A stretch of DNA of 64,000 nucleotides. Source: Cyclospora cayetanensis (Eukaryota; Apicomplexa; Conoidasida; Eucoccidiorida; Eimeriidae). Below are positions 10,234 through 22,985 of this stretch, in pieces. A model generated the notes under the pieces. That model had not been told where the DNA came from and made no database searches. It was given only the letters and a program-made list of their open reading frames with translations. The stretch spans positions 1 through 64,000 of the forward strand of contig NW_020312067.1 in the NCBI RefSeq assembly GCF_002999335.1, read 5' to 3'. Position 1 is the first letter of the stretch. Each line of letters begins with the position of its first letter. The translations under genes were made by a program, and so were the position numbers.

Positions 10234-13200
10234 CGTGGCTTGGTGCGCACCGCGCCGACTGTTTCTAGCTAGCGTTCTTGGTCCTGAGTTCGAAGGCGTC
10301 GGCGAAGCACGCACCGCAGTTGCAGCAGTAAGGAAAAAAGCGCATTGTACGACTCGATTGCAGTGTCGCTCAGCAGCAAAGGGAGAGGCCAGGGGGCCCC
10401 CTTCGGGTCCAGCTGCAGCCGCGCAGCGAGAATCTCAGGAGCGCCTGAGTGAGGCCCTGCTGTCGAGTCGATCGACAGTTGTTGTTGTTGTTGCTGCTGC
10501 TGCTGCAGACTACGCAGCTGCAGTGGCGGCTGCTGGGCTTCGTGATACCACCGGCGAACTCGGATAGACCTGCATGCATCCAGCAGGCGGCATTGCAGTA
10601 TCGGCAGCAGCAAAGACGCAACGAGCATACAAGACTCTCCCAAGAAGGAGCAACAACACACGGGACTGACGAACGCGGCAGCAGCAGAAGGGGGAGTACA
10701 GGGCCGTACCAGTCAGAGGCTTCGAATGTCGGGGGAACGTGAGAGGGAGACAGAGCTGAACCGCAAAGAAGCAGCAGCAGCAGCAACCGCAGGACCCCTT
10801 TGGCCGCAGCAGTGCGCAGGGATGTGGTTTCAGATGCATTCACGCGAAATCGTCTCGCGCAACGCTGCTGTGGTGGCTTGATGTGACACGGCAGAACCTC
10901 CTCAGAGTTTAGATCTGCCTTATATCCAGCCAGTGGGCAGCCCGAGGAAGAAGAATGATCTACGTGAAACACACCCGGTGCTCCCGCGTCTCTTCGTTCC
11001 ACTGGACTGTGGGCATACTTGAGAGGCAAAGTGAACAGCCTGCGAAGCGCAAATGAAGCAACAATCTGTCGGGGGAAAATCTCGACAGACGCGCTTGACG
11101 GCCTAGACCTCGAGCCACAAGAAGCCTCCCCAAGGGGCCTTTGCGCGCAATAAGGCCCCCCTTGTAACAGGGTTGAGACGCAGATCTTCGCTGCAACCAA
11201 GTGCCGGCAGCAGCAGCAGCCGGCAAAAGTAGCCCTCAAGGTGCCTACCCAACGTAAGCAGCGCCCAGTCTAAGGGAAATTAGGTTCCGTAGCTGCGCAG
11301 ACACCGCAAGAGAAATCTCAGCTTTCCCTTCCAGCAGGTACACTGTAACCGGCTGTTTCTTTCAAGAGGGCCTCGCACCACGCCGCCAAAGAACGCCGCT
11401 AAAGCAGACTCCTTGAGGAGCACACACGTAAACAGGAGGCACTTTTCTTACATCAAAGTCAGACACCTCTAAGCAGGGGGCACCTTCTGCGTTGTGCCGG
11501 AGGGCCCCCAAGAGCTGCTGCTTCCGCTGCGGGCGCTGCGTTCCTCGAGTCGCAAAGACTCGCAGCCGCCGCTTCTCTGCCGAATACTCCACTCTGCAAC
11601 ATGCAAAAAGCACCACCAGCGGAGGCACAGAGGCGCGTCAGAAGCAGCGAACGCAACACAACAACGTCGCTGTCAACGGAGCAGCATTTGCACCACGTCC
11701 TGCCTGCGCAACTACTACACGCTGCAGTACACTGCAAGAGGAAGACTGCAGGCTCCCACTCGACGAATATTTCTTCTGCATCCAGGGGGGCCCCCGATGG
11801 GAGAGACCACGTCACAAGGCCACGTCTAAGAAGCACAGCCGGGGGGGGCCGGGGCCCCGCAGGGGGCCCCTCACGCGAGACACAACCGTCCTTAGTAGGT
11901 GGCAGCGCCTGCCGAGCAGTCGCCAGTAAGGCCCAAGGGTGTGCTGGGATCTGCTGCTGCTGCTGCTGCTGCTGCGTGCTAAAGAGAGAGGCAGCGGCGG
12001 ATTCGGGAGCTGCACGAGCAAAACTGCGCTCGAAGAGAGACGCGAGGGCCCCCCCCCCTGCGATATCAGCGAACGCACAGAGCACACGCAGCGGTCCCCA
12101 CGGCAGCAGAACCAACAGCCGCAAGACTTTCCGGCCCAAGCACTACCGAACTGCACCCGAGGGAATAGCACCAGCAGCATCACCACCAGTACCACCACAT
12201 CACAGCAGCAACAAGCATGCACCAAGAAGGAGGTCTGCCTCAAAGGCCAAAAAGGCCGCTGCCCCCCTTGAAGACTCCTGCCCAGAAGAGGGGGGAGGAA
12301 GGATTCCCAGCCTGAATTCCAAGCCCACGCAGTCTCCTGAGCACACCACCACCGACCACGAAGCTTTATCCGTAAACGCAAACCCTCGCTCCAGCTTCTG
12401 ATGTTTCGTACAAGACACGCTCACGCGTGCGGCTCGAAATGCGGAATTCACCCAGAGAAGGCCAGAAGAAATCGCAGAGGCTGCCCCCGCACTGAGCAGA
12501 GTTGCTACTTCCTTGGGAATTCGCGCAGCCTGGTGGAGGCCCCTTCAGGGATATGGGCGTTCTGTTGCTCTGAAGCACAAGGGCCACACAGGCGCCCACT
12601 CCCACAGGGGACCCCCCTGGTGGGGGCCCTAAGGGGGAGGCTTCCTGGGGAGCCTCAAGACGAAATTGGAATCCATGCTGCGTCACACGCAGAGAGAGAA
12701 GAAAAGAGAAGGACCAAAGCGTTTCTGAGGAAGCCAAGACGGCTGCCCATTCAAAGGGCCCCCAAAGAACCCCAACAACTGCCATCGCCTCCGATTCATT
12801 CCATAAGTCTTCCAAACGACCAGACCATGCAGCCTTCCCGCAGGAAAGCCTGAAGCGCCTCCTCCGCGGATATCCAGGAGCCTGACTGCGAAGGAGACCT
12901 TGCAAGGCCTACCTTGAAGCCGTGCCTCAGCATCTGTCTCTCCGGGTGCATCGCCACCCCAATTGGACAGCAGCTCTCCGAGGCAGAAAAGGCGTGGGGG
13001 CCCCCCCCCGAGTGCTGCAGCAGAATTTCCCCCCGGTCCATCCTGCGCACGCAGCTCAACCCTCCCTCCCTACAGACAGACCATAAGAGCCAGCCTGGTG
13101 GATGCCGTCACTAGTCAGACACTCAGGCAAAGTGTCTAATCCGTCGAGAGCGACACAGTGGAGCCTGAACCCCAGCAGCAGCAAAAATCACACCTGGCTG

Positions 13201-16200
13201 TGCCCCTGAGGACGAGGTCAGCCTCGGTGAAGGGCGTTGCGCGAATGGTCAAGGGAGGCTTTCCACTGAGTTTTGAGGGCCCTAAAGCAAACCCTAGACA
13301 CTGCAGAGAAGGCTCAAGTAGCGGCCCCCAGCCTTCCCCTTGGAAGGCTCTCCCCAGGCTTCCTCCACTTCCGAAAGTTGCACTCCACACTCCTGCCCCT
13401 GAGCCGCTCTGTGAGTTCCTAGGCGTTGAGCAGGCTTGCGCAGCTCCGTCTGCAGCACACAAGCACCACGAGGCAGCTCCTTCAGGCCATGCAGCGAGGA
13501 GGGTGGTGCCGATGAGAGACATGCTAAACAAGAGGCATCGGGCTTGCTTCCAGGAAGAATGCCTCTCTACCTTGCGGTTCACGCTGCTGGCGCTGCTCTA
13601 GCTGCTGCTGCTGCTTCCGCGGTGTCTGTGCACCGGACTGAGGGGGCCCTCGAGATCCTCCCCCGCTAGATGCCACTGCGAAAGAAGGGTTGGTTTGCGC
13701 TGCCGCAGTAGCCCAGAGGCCCCGAGTGCGCAGAGCCAAGGGGCCCCCACGCAGGCCCCTCTTCTCCTCACAGGGGCCCCCCCCCAAGAAGCGGCGGCTG
13801 CTCTCCAGGAAAAAGGTGAAGAAGAGGCCTGGCGATCGCAAACGGAAGATCTTTGGAGCCTACACATCTTGCAAGGAATGACTGGGTGCGCGTGAGGCCT
13901 GTGCTAAGAAGAGCAGCGGCGAGAGAGGCAGCTCTCCATAAGCGGCGGCGTGACGCAGACTGTGGGGGCCTGTAATGCAATGCAGGGTGCAAGGGCGCTG
14001 AGCCAGAGGGGCGAAAAAATCCACACAAGTGGGGACAGACAGGGAAGCAAATACACCCCGATTAGCACAGGCGGCACTTAAACGAGAGAGACGGAGGGAC
14101 GCAGACAGACCGTCTCCTAGGAGATAGGCATCTCTCAGAGCCTTAAGGCTGTGGAAAAGATGGCCGCCTTCCGCCAACGCTCCCCATAGCAGGCGCGAAA
14201 CCTGCGAAGGCAGAAGACGCGCAGCAGCCTCAGATGCCGGAGATACGAAAAAGAGGCCTTGGCAACTTCTCCCCTTCATTACCCAGCCAAACAAGCAATG
14301 ACACACGAGGCACACGTGGAAGGAGCGACCTAAGGGAATAGCACACAAGCGACCTAAGGGAACAGCACACGAATGGGCCCCTTGAGGTGTAGACACTGCC
14401 CGAGAGAAAGTAGTCTGAAGTATATCAGCAAAATATCCAAAGGCCAGATAGGACTGGCTGCCTCAAAAGGCGAGTCAAGAAATGAATACGAGAAGCTTCT
14501 TTGTGCTGGCGCCTCCGCCACAGTCGCATCCACGCGTTTGTGAGGCCGTGCAGAAGAGCTGCTCACAACTGCCCTAAGTGCCTTTAAGCAGGGGAGAATG
14601 ACTGCGGCAGGTGACGAGGGGTGATTGAAGGCTTCACGCTGAAACAACAGACACATTTGGCACCCTAAAGAAGAGCTCATCGTGTTGGTCCTATATTTGT
14701 TGACGAGGTCGAGACCTCGACTTCAGCCCGGAGACGATCCCCTTTTTTTTTGAGGATATTGCCTTCTTCTAAGGCCCTTCCATCCCCCCCTTTTCGCTGC
14801 TAGGCCTCCTTTCCTGTCAATAATAGACCCCTTAGCCAGTAACCCGCGCCACTGACCGTCCGTGTCTCTCTCTGTATCTCTTTGTCTCTCTCTGTATCTC
14901 TTTGTCTCTCTCTTTATCTGCATCTCTTAATCTCTCTCTGTATCTCTTTGTCTCTCTCTGTATCTCTTGTCTCTCTCTGTATCTGCACCTCTTGATCTCT
15001 CTCTGTATCTCTTTGTCTCTCTCTGTATCTGCACCTCTCGGTCTCTCTCTGTATCTCTCTCTCTCTCTTTCTCTCTCTCTCTGTTTGTGGAACCCCCCCC
15101 CTCGTGTACTTGCATGCCTAACTTGCATGCCCTCTAACATGGATTTTTTGCTGCCCCTAGCTTACCAGTTGGCGCGCAATAGGAGCCAATTTCTGCCTTT
15201 GTCGCTCCCCCCACCGCCCTCCTCTGCTGAGCACTCGAGTAGTGCGACCGATGAATAGTACAACACCAGCCGCTGCCGCTGCTGCGGTTGCTGCGGCTGC
15301 CGGGGCCCCCAGAGGGGCCCCCCCAGAGGAGAAGCAGCAGAGGGGAGCTCCCCGTACAGACACCTGGAAGAGCCGCCCCCACTCAAAGAGGAGCGCATCT
15401 ACGGAGAGCGGCTCCTTCAAATCCTCCGCCTCCATCGGTGCTCCCATGGCGTCTGGGAGGCCCCTCGTAGAAGACAACACCGTCGCTGCCGACTGCGTCG
15501 TCTCTAAAGTTCGGAAAGGAGACGGGGGGGCAATTCCACGAGAATATTCCACAGCGCGTCGAACGATGAAAAACTCCCCATATGGATCCAACAGCTGGCC
15601 GGAGAGGAGCCACGCTGACAGCTGCATGAGGAGAAGTGCGCTCAAAGTTCACACAACACATATACACGAACATACACACACACACATATACATATACATA
15701 TATATATATATACACATACACACACACATACATATGTATATATATACATGCATACATATACCAAAAAACGCGCGAGTCACAGGGGCCAGAGGAAGCACAG
15801 CATTAGACTCAGCAAAGTAAGCGGCAGGACCTTAAGAAAATTATGATCGAGCAGGTGTCACTTTACACAGCGGCCGTCTCTGCAGACAAAGAAGAGACCT
15901 CTGGCTGCAGTTTCCTTACCCTTAAATGCAGCCGAATCATTCTCCTACCATAATGAGCTGGCCCTACGGGCGGCTCTCACCTGGAAACAGAAGACTGCAG
16001 CGCAGGCGTCGATGAGGCGTAGATACACCTCACGAGCCACTGGATCTCCGCTGCTTCGGCCCCGCCACAACATATCCAGAAGTGCGCCGCACGGCAAGGG
16101 GCCCCCAGCACCAGCGGCCGCAAGCGACATTGCACAAACCTGGGCAGCAGGCGCAGCACCCACCCAACAAGCCCCCAATGTGCACTCTACGCTTCATGCT

Positions 16201-16888
16201 GAATGCTGCGCTTTGGTTGGGTGTTTCACACTCCTGCGCGAAATTTCATGTCTAGCCTAGCTGAGGGCGTACTTGTGGGCTGAGGGCGTACTTGTGAGAG
16301 AATGTATCTGAGAGTGCGCATGCGCTGTGGCTGGTCCCCGAGAGCCAACGAGATAGCAGACAGGAGCGTCGCTTGCTGCTGCAGCGCTGCATCCTCGGCT
16401 GCAATCAGGAAAGAGAGGTACTCATCTGTTAACTCTCGAGAGGCCCGTGCCAGGGCAGCGAGGTATAAACCTCCTGCCACTGGGGGTGATGTTTCCGCGG
16501 CTGCTTGCGACGCTGGGACCGCTGCTAAGCTGCCGGAGTGCCATTCGAGAGAGCCGTTGAAGGGGGGGCAGCCCGTGGACGCTGGAGGTGGAAAGGTTCC
16601 CGTATTTTCCGCCGCCTTTATGAAATCCTTAACCAGCAATAAATCGTATCCCGGCGCGACGACTCTCTCCAGAGCTTCTACCTCGCTTTGGCTGAAGCCG
16701 CTCAGGCTGGGATTAACGCGGAATCCACCCCCATAGGCCCCGTGAGACTCCCAGAGACAGGGCCCCCTGCTCCCCGCCTCGGTTTCCGTGTGCCCTTCTT
16801 CTTCTTTCCGTAGGAAGGCTTCCCCGTCAACGCGGACAAAAAGGTCTCCAGGGTAGCCCGCCAGGGCCATTAGAATCTCCTGCAGCAT
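7503..16888 (-). CDS. GCP4: Gamma-tubulin complex component 4 homologue (GCP4)
   Basis: GCP4-type proteins (Spc97/Spc98 superfamily) assemble with gamma-tubulin to nucleate microtubules. Exon 1 (16888-16292) opens with MLQEILMALAGYPGDLF, the N-terminal motif of the GCP4 subfamily. Exon 2 is 16139-15981 and exon 3 is 15621-15166 (LSAWLLSG...DPYGEFFI, then VVLFIGR). Exon 5 is about 14201-14111 (LKALRDAYLLGDG). Exon 6 starts at 13828 (LFFTFFLESSRRFL). Later exons end at 10315 (ESYNALFSLLLQLR) or lie at 9917-9746 (ARGEVAFYISRIYAYFQYY), 9294-9152 (DFEEIRLVHENFLTQL), 8965-8776, 8667-8600 and 8355-7503. Every junction I could place is in phase. Exons in 13.5-10.5 kb and one near 14.7 kb are unresolved. 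After the last conserved helix the protein runs on for about 230 residues of polar, Pro/Ser-rich sequence that I do not recognise from other GCP4 proteins. Introns hold CT-, CA- and AGC-repeats. Confidence 0.9.
14862..15085. repeat. CT-rich minisatellite in a GCP4 intron
   Basis: Imperfect tandem copies of a roughly 20-22 bp polypyrimidine unit (tctctctctgtatctctttg and variants), ending in a (CT)n run. It lies downstream, on the coding minus strand, of the exon 3 donor at 15165. On that strand it is polypurine, so it does not serve as a branch-point tract. Frames through it encode only Arg-Glu-Asp repeats on the minus strand and are not protein. Confidence 0.85.
15655..15762. repeat. (CA)n/(TA)n microsatellite in a GCP4 intron
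   Basis: Alternating CA and TA dinucleotide runs lie between exon 2 (ending 15981) and exon 3 (starting 15621) of the minus-strand GCP4 gene, so the tract is intronic and close to the acceptor. No coding content. Confidence 0.8.
16260..16298. repeat. 19-bp tandem duplication carrying a splice donor
   Basis: Two copies of a 19-bp unit (ctgagggcgtacttgtggg, second copy diverging at its end). Each copy gives the same minus-strand donor context CACAA/GTACGC. The upstream copy, with the exon ending at 16292, keeps GCP4 exon 1 at exactly 199 codons and in phase with exon 2. Using the other copy would add 19 nt and shift the frame. Confidence 0.7.
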
Positions 16889-19800
16889 TCTGTTTAGCAG
16901 TTTGCCCTCTTGGCTCGACGTACAACACCCCCTGAAAGGAACGACACCCACGCGGGGGGCCCCTCAGTCTCGCTCGGAGTGTAGGGACCCCCAGTCGGCA
17001 TACGCAGCAAGATGGCGCTGGTGGTGAATCAGAGGAGAATCGAGGGCAGCAGCAGCGACCAAGGAAAAGGGCCCCCAGCAAAGCGCATGGAGAGTGGTTT
17101 TCGCGTCGGCGGAGGGGGGCGGGGTGGGAGAATTGGGGGCCTTGCAAGGGGGGGCCCCCCGGTCGCTTCGCCGCAGTCTGGGTGGAAACACACCGAAGCC
17201 CGTATCCTAGCGAGACACAAGCATTTTAAAAAGAGATTCTCGGTGAACGGACACTCCAAGGCGAGGAGGCTAGCAAGAGCTCAGTTTCCCTTCCCTCATG
17301 TCGAGGTGTTTCGTGTGCCTGGCTCACCCCCCCTTCGGTCGCGAGGCAGAACTCTGCAGGAAGGACTTCTTTCTTAAACAGCATCCCGACCTATCTGAGC
17401 CTTTCTATTTCAGTAATAAAGCATGCGATATACACGTGCAGCTATTTCAACGCACACTACACAATGGAGGCACTTCGGTGCATAATACCCATACGTGCGC
17501 CGCTACAGCTAACAATGGCCAAACTACGCTTGGGCACCGTCCATTGCCCTATTTGTATTACATTTAGACTTCATTCGACAAGGATCTTTGGCGTTTGGCT
17601 AGTCGTACGAGCCCTTCGTCTCGCTGTCGAGTTAGCTCTTCACTGGAACCAACACCAGATACAAGTGTGCCACACTTTGCTATAGGCATTTGGATGTGAA
17701 GGAATGCCCTTAACGCATATTGGGTGCCACACGTCCGTGCATACGAGCTGGTTCTCTCCCCTGTTACGCCGGGACCCTGAGACGTGAGGGCAAGGCGTGG
17801 GGAAGTGAGCTCTTTGAAGACTGAGATCTTCGAACTTTCTAGTTCTGAACTTAACCCAGGGCTTGAAGTGTCTTCTTCTGGAGGCTTTATAGAGGTCGCG
17901 TTAGAGATGTGCAGTGCAGGTTTTCGGATACAGTCGTGCGTGCGTCGGTAGGCGAAGCAAGCACCAGGGACTCTTTTTCTCTGTGCATTTAACATGCCGC
18001 CCTCAGAGCATCAGATAGAATAGCTTACAGTGCTCCCTGATTGTGCATGTAGTCGGCTCTTTCCTTTACAGGGTGCTCCTCCCTCACCGAGGACCCCTTG
18101 AGTTACCACTCCACGGGCAGCCAGTCTGAAGCGCGTGACTCTGTCATCGCCTATTGCGCTTTCTTTCTGCTTTTTATGTCGCTAAGCGCCTGTTTCTGGG
18201 TCACTGATGGACTATTCTTTTCTAGGGCTCCAAGGGTGCGACACTTCAATGCCTTGAAAGAGGTAGTACACTGGGAAGTCACGAACAACAGAATCAGCGA
18301 AAAGAGGCTCAGAAAAGATGCCCATGCGGGGTCCACCCTCTTGGGGCCTTTTTAGGCCTTATGGCCTTTGCGCCGTTGTGACTATCGCCTTGACAAAAAC
18401 TAAGTGGCTTTAGAACTTCTCCAGACCTGCTGCATCTCCAGGGAGCCCCACTCCCTAGGTGGCGCTGTGTGTAACGCGGAGCCAGGATAGGGAGCCTCTT
18501 CGCTCATGTCACAGTTTCTGCACTAGCCCCCCCAAGAGGGCAGGAAACCATTACAACCCCGTTTTCAAGGCATCAACAGCCCGTTCCTGCCCTCTCTAGA
18601 GACCAGCACCCACTACTTCTACTGTGCATGTCATTTTGGGAGGGTATTTTCTCGCCGGCCCCTCAGCCTACGATAATTCTGTCACATGTTTCGCGCCTCA
18701 GCCTATGAAAAACGAGGGAAGTCTGACGATATCTGACGGACACCTATGCCCCCACTACGGAATACACAATTACCATATTCCGTGTCGTTGAAATCAACAG
18801 CCTCCGTGCTTTGGCATCTCCCTCCCCGCGAGACTTGGGTGGTTCGAAACCATCAGATTGCTTTGGTTCATCGAAACATTGCTTGGTGACTTGTCTAGTC
18901 CATAGCGAAGCAGGAGACTGCGCTGCCTAGTATTTGTTGTAGGCTGTCGGTCGAATAGGATAGTGGGGTGAGCTTGCTGTGCCGGGCCCCTTCCCGCAAC
19001 GCGAGACGCTTCTGCCGTTCTACACCACTGGGGCCACATAATTACTCTGCCTCCCTATAGCACTCGTTTATTCCCTGTTTTTCACTGCATACTATGTGTT
19101 CTTTCTGCATGGTTTAACCCCTTTTTGCTTGTCCACAGAACGTATACTCTGATATAGGACAACAGCCATGAATGCATCATGCACAAGGGGGTAGTACATC
19201 GAATTAGTCCTCGAAAGCAAAAATAAAACCCATTCCGGGAATTCCGCCTTAGGTAACTTTAAGTACATCATAACTGGCGCAGCGAAAGGTACTGAAAATG
19301 AGCTCTCCACAAACATGAAAGTAACAAGAAATGGAGGTGCCTTTTTCGGTACATGAACCAGCTACACGCCCACATGAGCACACAGGCTTCCAGGAGTCAC
19401 CTAAGGCAGTCCTGGGAAACTCATCCAATGCGCATACGCACTTGGATCCAACTGATCAAATAGTAAAAAATACTGAGTCCTTCGGCTCAATAATGAGCGT
19501 GTAGTAGGCTAAGCTACACATTGCTGACCCAAGAACCACTGTATAGAATTGACTATTTGGTTTGCCCCTTTGTGATACTAGCTGTGAACGATTGGACTGT
19601 TTAAAGGATGCAGCTACGCACACCTTAGCTGTAAAACTCCCTTTAATGTTGGCAACTCTGATCATGTTGACTGCAAAGTACTGTCAGCTCGATACAAGTA
19701 GAAGCCATGTTGTTTTCTGCAACGCCCACGTGGACAGCATTGCGTTTTCTTGAGCCATGCAAAAAGTACCCTGGAATGACCAAGATATAATCACTGACAC

Positions 19801-20880
19801 AGCATTACACAAATCTATAACTCAATCGTTCACCAATGTTCTTCTCGAATATAGCTAATGAAGATAGTGTATGCGCGTAGCTTAACCCCCTATATCTTCG
19901 CACCCCCAATTTAACCACACGAACTCGTGTTCCGTACCTGTGCTTTGAGAAAACCAAGTGCTGGACAGCGGAAGAGCGCCCGCCCTAGCGCCACTCCTCA
20001 AACAAGCGCAAACACGAACCAGTGCAAATGACAAAGGCGAATGAGTGCGTCAACCGGTGAAGTAAAGCTGACGAGAATCAAGCACTGACGAGGCAACAAC
20101 GAACGAGGGATAATGCAATAGGACCGCGGCAGCATGACGGTTTGCTGAAACGTGTGTGTTCCGTTACGGCAAGACAGAAGACGAATAAATGCTTTTAGAG
20201 AACTTAGAGTACATATCAGTCTAGCTGTCCCTCCACGCATTTCAGAGCAATGCGTGCATGCAAATGTAACCTATGCATGCAAAGGAGTTGGATCAAAATC
20301 CAGCATGACACATACGAAAATATGTAAGGACAAGTTATTTGAGAGTGCCTGCGTACCGATATCTGAGTGCCCAGGACACCGTAGTAATTATCATTTTAAA
20401 GAATACCCATAGATGAATGTGGCTGTTTCAGGCAAAGCATGCGCTAGGGAAGGATAAGTACCAAGGAATGCAAGGAAAACCGTTTGTGGCGTCTAGCATC
20501 TTAACCATACAGTGCCGTAAGGTTTTTGGCAGCCAACGAAGGTGACATATGAATCGGTTTAATTTTCTTGTTGACGTCGCCCCCCTCCCCAATTACACAA
20601 GAAGCTATCGTCTAGTGCGTCATCGGCCCAGAAAGTCGTAGAATCCAGCACACTTACGCCTCCCTGTTGATTCTCCACGTCCAAGTGGGTCGCTTGCCTG
20701 CACGAATCTATGATTAGGTTGGTGAATTTCAAAGCAGTTAAACGTTGCCTATGTTGTTAGATATGTGGCACATTCAACTCATGGGGTGTTTCATAGTAAA
20801 AAGAAGCATTGATTTGTGGGGGGACGGCAAGCATTCCTATTCACCAGGCCGCAAAATTGACTGTTGATCACCTACCTCTG
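16889..20880. other. Upstream of GCP4 and start of a gene-poor block
   Basis: Positions 16889-17350 are GC-rich, with GGGGCCCC-type words, and presumably hold the GCP4 5' untranslated region and promoter. From about 17.4 kb the DNA loses its AGC triplets and becomes less GC-rich. No reading frame shows a recognisable motif or a consistent codon pattern. Positions 19670-19700 carry a short word, agctcgatacaag, that is also found inverted in the LTR-like repeats at 58.7 kb. Confidence 0.6.
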
Positions 20881-20889
20881 CATCTCATA

Positions 20890-21010
20890 GAGCCTGCTGA
20901 TTCTCCAGGACCATATTTCTAGGCTTGGAACGCACTGCCGACGCCACTTTATCATTTTAATGCGCTTGTACCTCGTGAGCTTTGCGCATACACTCGCGTG
21001 CTTTAGCCAA
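20890..21010 (-). pseudogene. Integrase C-terminal fragment, copy A
   Basis: One minus-strand frame reads CMRKAHEVQAH and then hits a stop. It aligns with MRKAQDSQAH in copy B at 54.9 kb, where the conserved GD...PF block follows. It sits about 0.7 kb downstream of the integrase zinc finger, the same spacing as in copy B. Confidence 0.6.
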
Positions 21011-21614
21011 CTATTCTCTGGACTCCTCCGTTCTAGGAGTAGTTAATGACCCCACATTACTAGGTCCAAGCACAGTTCGGAAATCGGCGCGTCTGTGTCG
21101 ACAAAGGATGCAAGAATTCAACGGGCGCATGCGTGTACTGCTGCACTCTTAGCCCACTGAGCACACAGAAGGAAATCGAGCTAAGCAGTTGGATTTGTGT
21201 AAGCGCTGAGCTGCAAGAAATGTAGAAGAATGCGGTTGGTGAGCTTTCTCTGTTTATCTGCCTTAGGATAGCTCGCAGTGGTCAGATCGCTCAATGTGTA
21301 GGCCGGTCACAAAGGCGCGGCAGAGTGCACTGGAGAACTTCAAATTTTCAATTGTGAATATACCCTTCGAATATCCATAAAGCCTTCAAGCATAATTAAA
21401 AATTAGCTGAGGGGATTCTAGAGCCCTGGAAGGTCTGGAGGAAAATGGAAAATGGGCAAATTTTGCTGTCTGTGAACACCGACGTAGATACCATACAGAC
21501 ACTGGGTCTCTGGCAGTCCAGTAAAAACGCCTCGATTTAGGTCAGTAAGATTCCTGTCAAAAACGGACGATTAAGGGAAGGTCTGTAGGCAGAAAAACTG
21601 CGCACATCTTCCTG

Positions 21615-21700
21615 CTGGTTATCTGGGCATGGCAGTCTACATTTCTCTGCGGCAGCACGCATCCCAGGCCACCAGCAGGGCCGGGAGAGCTCATCATCTC
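21615..21700 (-). pseudogene. Integrase zinc-finger fragment, copy A
   Basis: The minus strand contains SRPCWWPGMRAAAEK followed by a single Cys-Pro block. This corresponds to the WWPGM...C..C half of the retroelement integrase HHCC domain. The second cysteine of the final CxxC pair is replaced (CPDN where copy B has CPDC), so the metal site is broken. Confidence 0.7.
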
Positions 21701-22096
21701 AAGTGTCACCCTTACTATGACCAAAAAGAATTGGATTATGTGCTTTTAGCAAAACAGCAGTGCATCGTGCAGTCGGAATGCACCAGCAAGAGGACCCCAG
21801 CTTAGGTTGAAACCACAGCAGGCCATCATCAACGAGGTAATTCCGCTAACCCCGTTTTCATTCTAGAATTTTGCAGTATTTTGGAATGCATGGGTTTCAA
21901 AAGATAAGACTGATGCAGCTTAGGTGTAAACTGTAGAGTACCGCGTGCAAGCACGGCTGCGATACACCGTGTTGCATCACTGTGTCGCGAGAGCTCATCG
22001 GCGACCACATCAGTTTCTGCCCCTCCTGTACTTCCCTGAGAAGTCGTGCTGCAGGCGGCGCATAAACTAGCGAAGCACGCTAGTACTACCAATGTC

Positions 22097-22258
22097 CTAA
22101 AACCTCTTTGGTACGTACAATGAAGCTTGATGATCCGCCTGTACAGTAAAGTGATGCCAAGATACAAAGTCCCTGCATTTTTTCATGCCCCACCACACAA
22201 CGTGGATTTCCTTCTCCTGCTTTGGATACCTTCGCTTGATTTCAGTGAAGCGGTGAGC
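22097..22258 (-). pseudogene. RNase H domain fragment of gypsy polymerase, copy A
   Basis: An uninterrupted 53-residue minus-strand segment contains YPKQEKEIHVVWWGMKK and FTVQADHQASLYV. These match the E-K-E...K-R-Y/F...TDH-x-L signature of Ty3/gypsy RNase H. It ends in a stop codon. The conserved Thr of TDH is Ala here. Confidence 0.8.
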
Positions 22259-22714
22259 ATGACGAACAAGATTCGATTATTGGAGAGCTCATAGGTTTTC
22301 GAAAAAGAATAGAACAAAGCGGGATGTCACTAGAATTGGCTGTAGGAAAGACTGACTCGTACCATAGGGCAGCGCAAAAACCACAGGAGTTGTAATGCAG
22401 CCGATCCACGTCCTTGCTGCGGCACCAGCCTCCATCATCCGACTTATACACTTTGTTTTCCTCAGTGCCTCGGTCAAAGAAGCAGTTATCTTATCGAGCT
22501 CAGGAACCCAACTTTGGTAATGCAATGCAAACCTATGAACTGTGCAAAGTCCCTGTGGGTGCGCAAAGCTAAAGGACGCATCTTGATGGTTTCACTTTTT
22601 GGATGGATCTGGCTTTCCTCCTGCAGCCCACATACGGCTTCTCAGGAATGAATGTTATGATTTTAACGAAAATGTGCTTGACTTCACACACCACTGTCCG
22701 TCCACCAACAGCGG

Positions 22715-22985
22715 GAGGGCATGCCATAAGTGCCATGGGTGCTTTTGAACGTTTCGGCTGGCTGTCGAAGCATCGGCTATATGGATGGCAATCCACCCCT
22801 TCTTAAGGCTTGTTGATATCTCGAATGAGCTTGCAATTGCATTCAGCTGGGAGATTAATGGGTCCCAAGCTGCATAGAGGCATTCTCGAGCTTGCGAATG
22901 TGAATGTAGAGCGCCGTTTTATGCTTGTTATCAGAGCAAGTAGCGATTTGTAAGAAAGCGTCTGTGAAGTCTAAGTCGAGTAGAT
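22715..22985 (-). pseudogene. Reverse transcriptase fragments, copy A
   Basis: Two minus-strand pieces are visible. LDLDFTDAFLQI (about 22983-22948) matches the LDL...F.QI motif of the reverse transcriptase palm. GWIAIHIADAST...SRNVQKH (about 22800-22735) aligns with the catalytic YxDD block of copy B, but the YMDD core is degraded to HIAD. A frameshift and lost sequence separate the pieces. Confidence 0.75.

Noticed and set aside
14723..15140. Arg-Glu-Asp repeat frames resembling an RED-type protein
   Set aside because: They are produced by the CT minisatellite and lie within a GCP4 intron bounded by in-phase exons.
18838..18855. tRNA-like B-box word ggttcgaaacc
   Set aside because: A possible T-arm can be drawn, but no A-box, anticodon stem or matching acceptor stem exists in the 70 bases upstream, so it is not a tRNA gene.
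21829..22167. 112-residue open frame on the minus strand
   Set aside because: It is in a different frame from the RNase H fragment of copy A and has no motif of its own.
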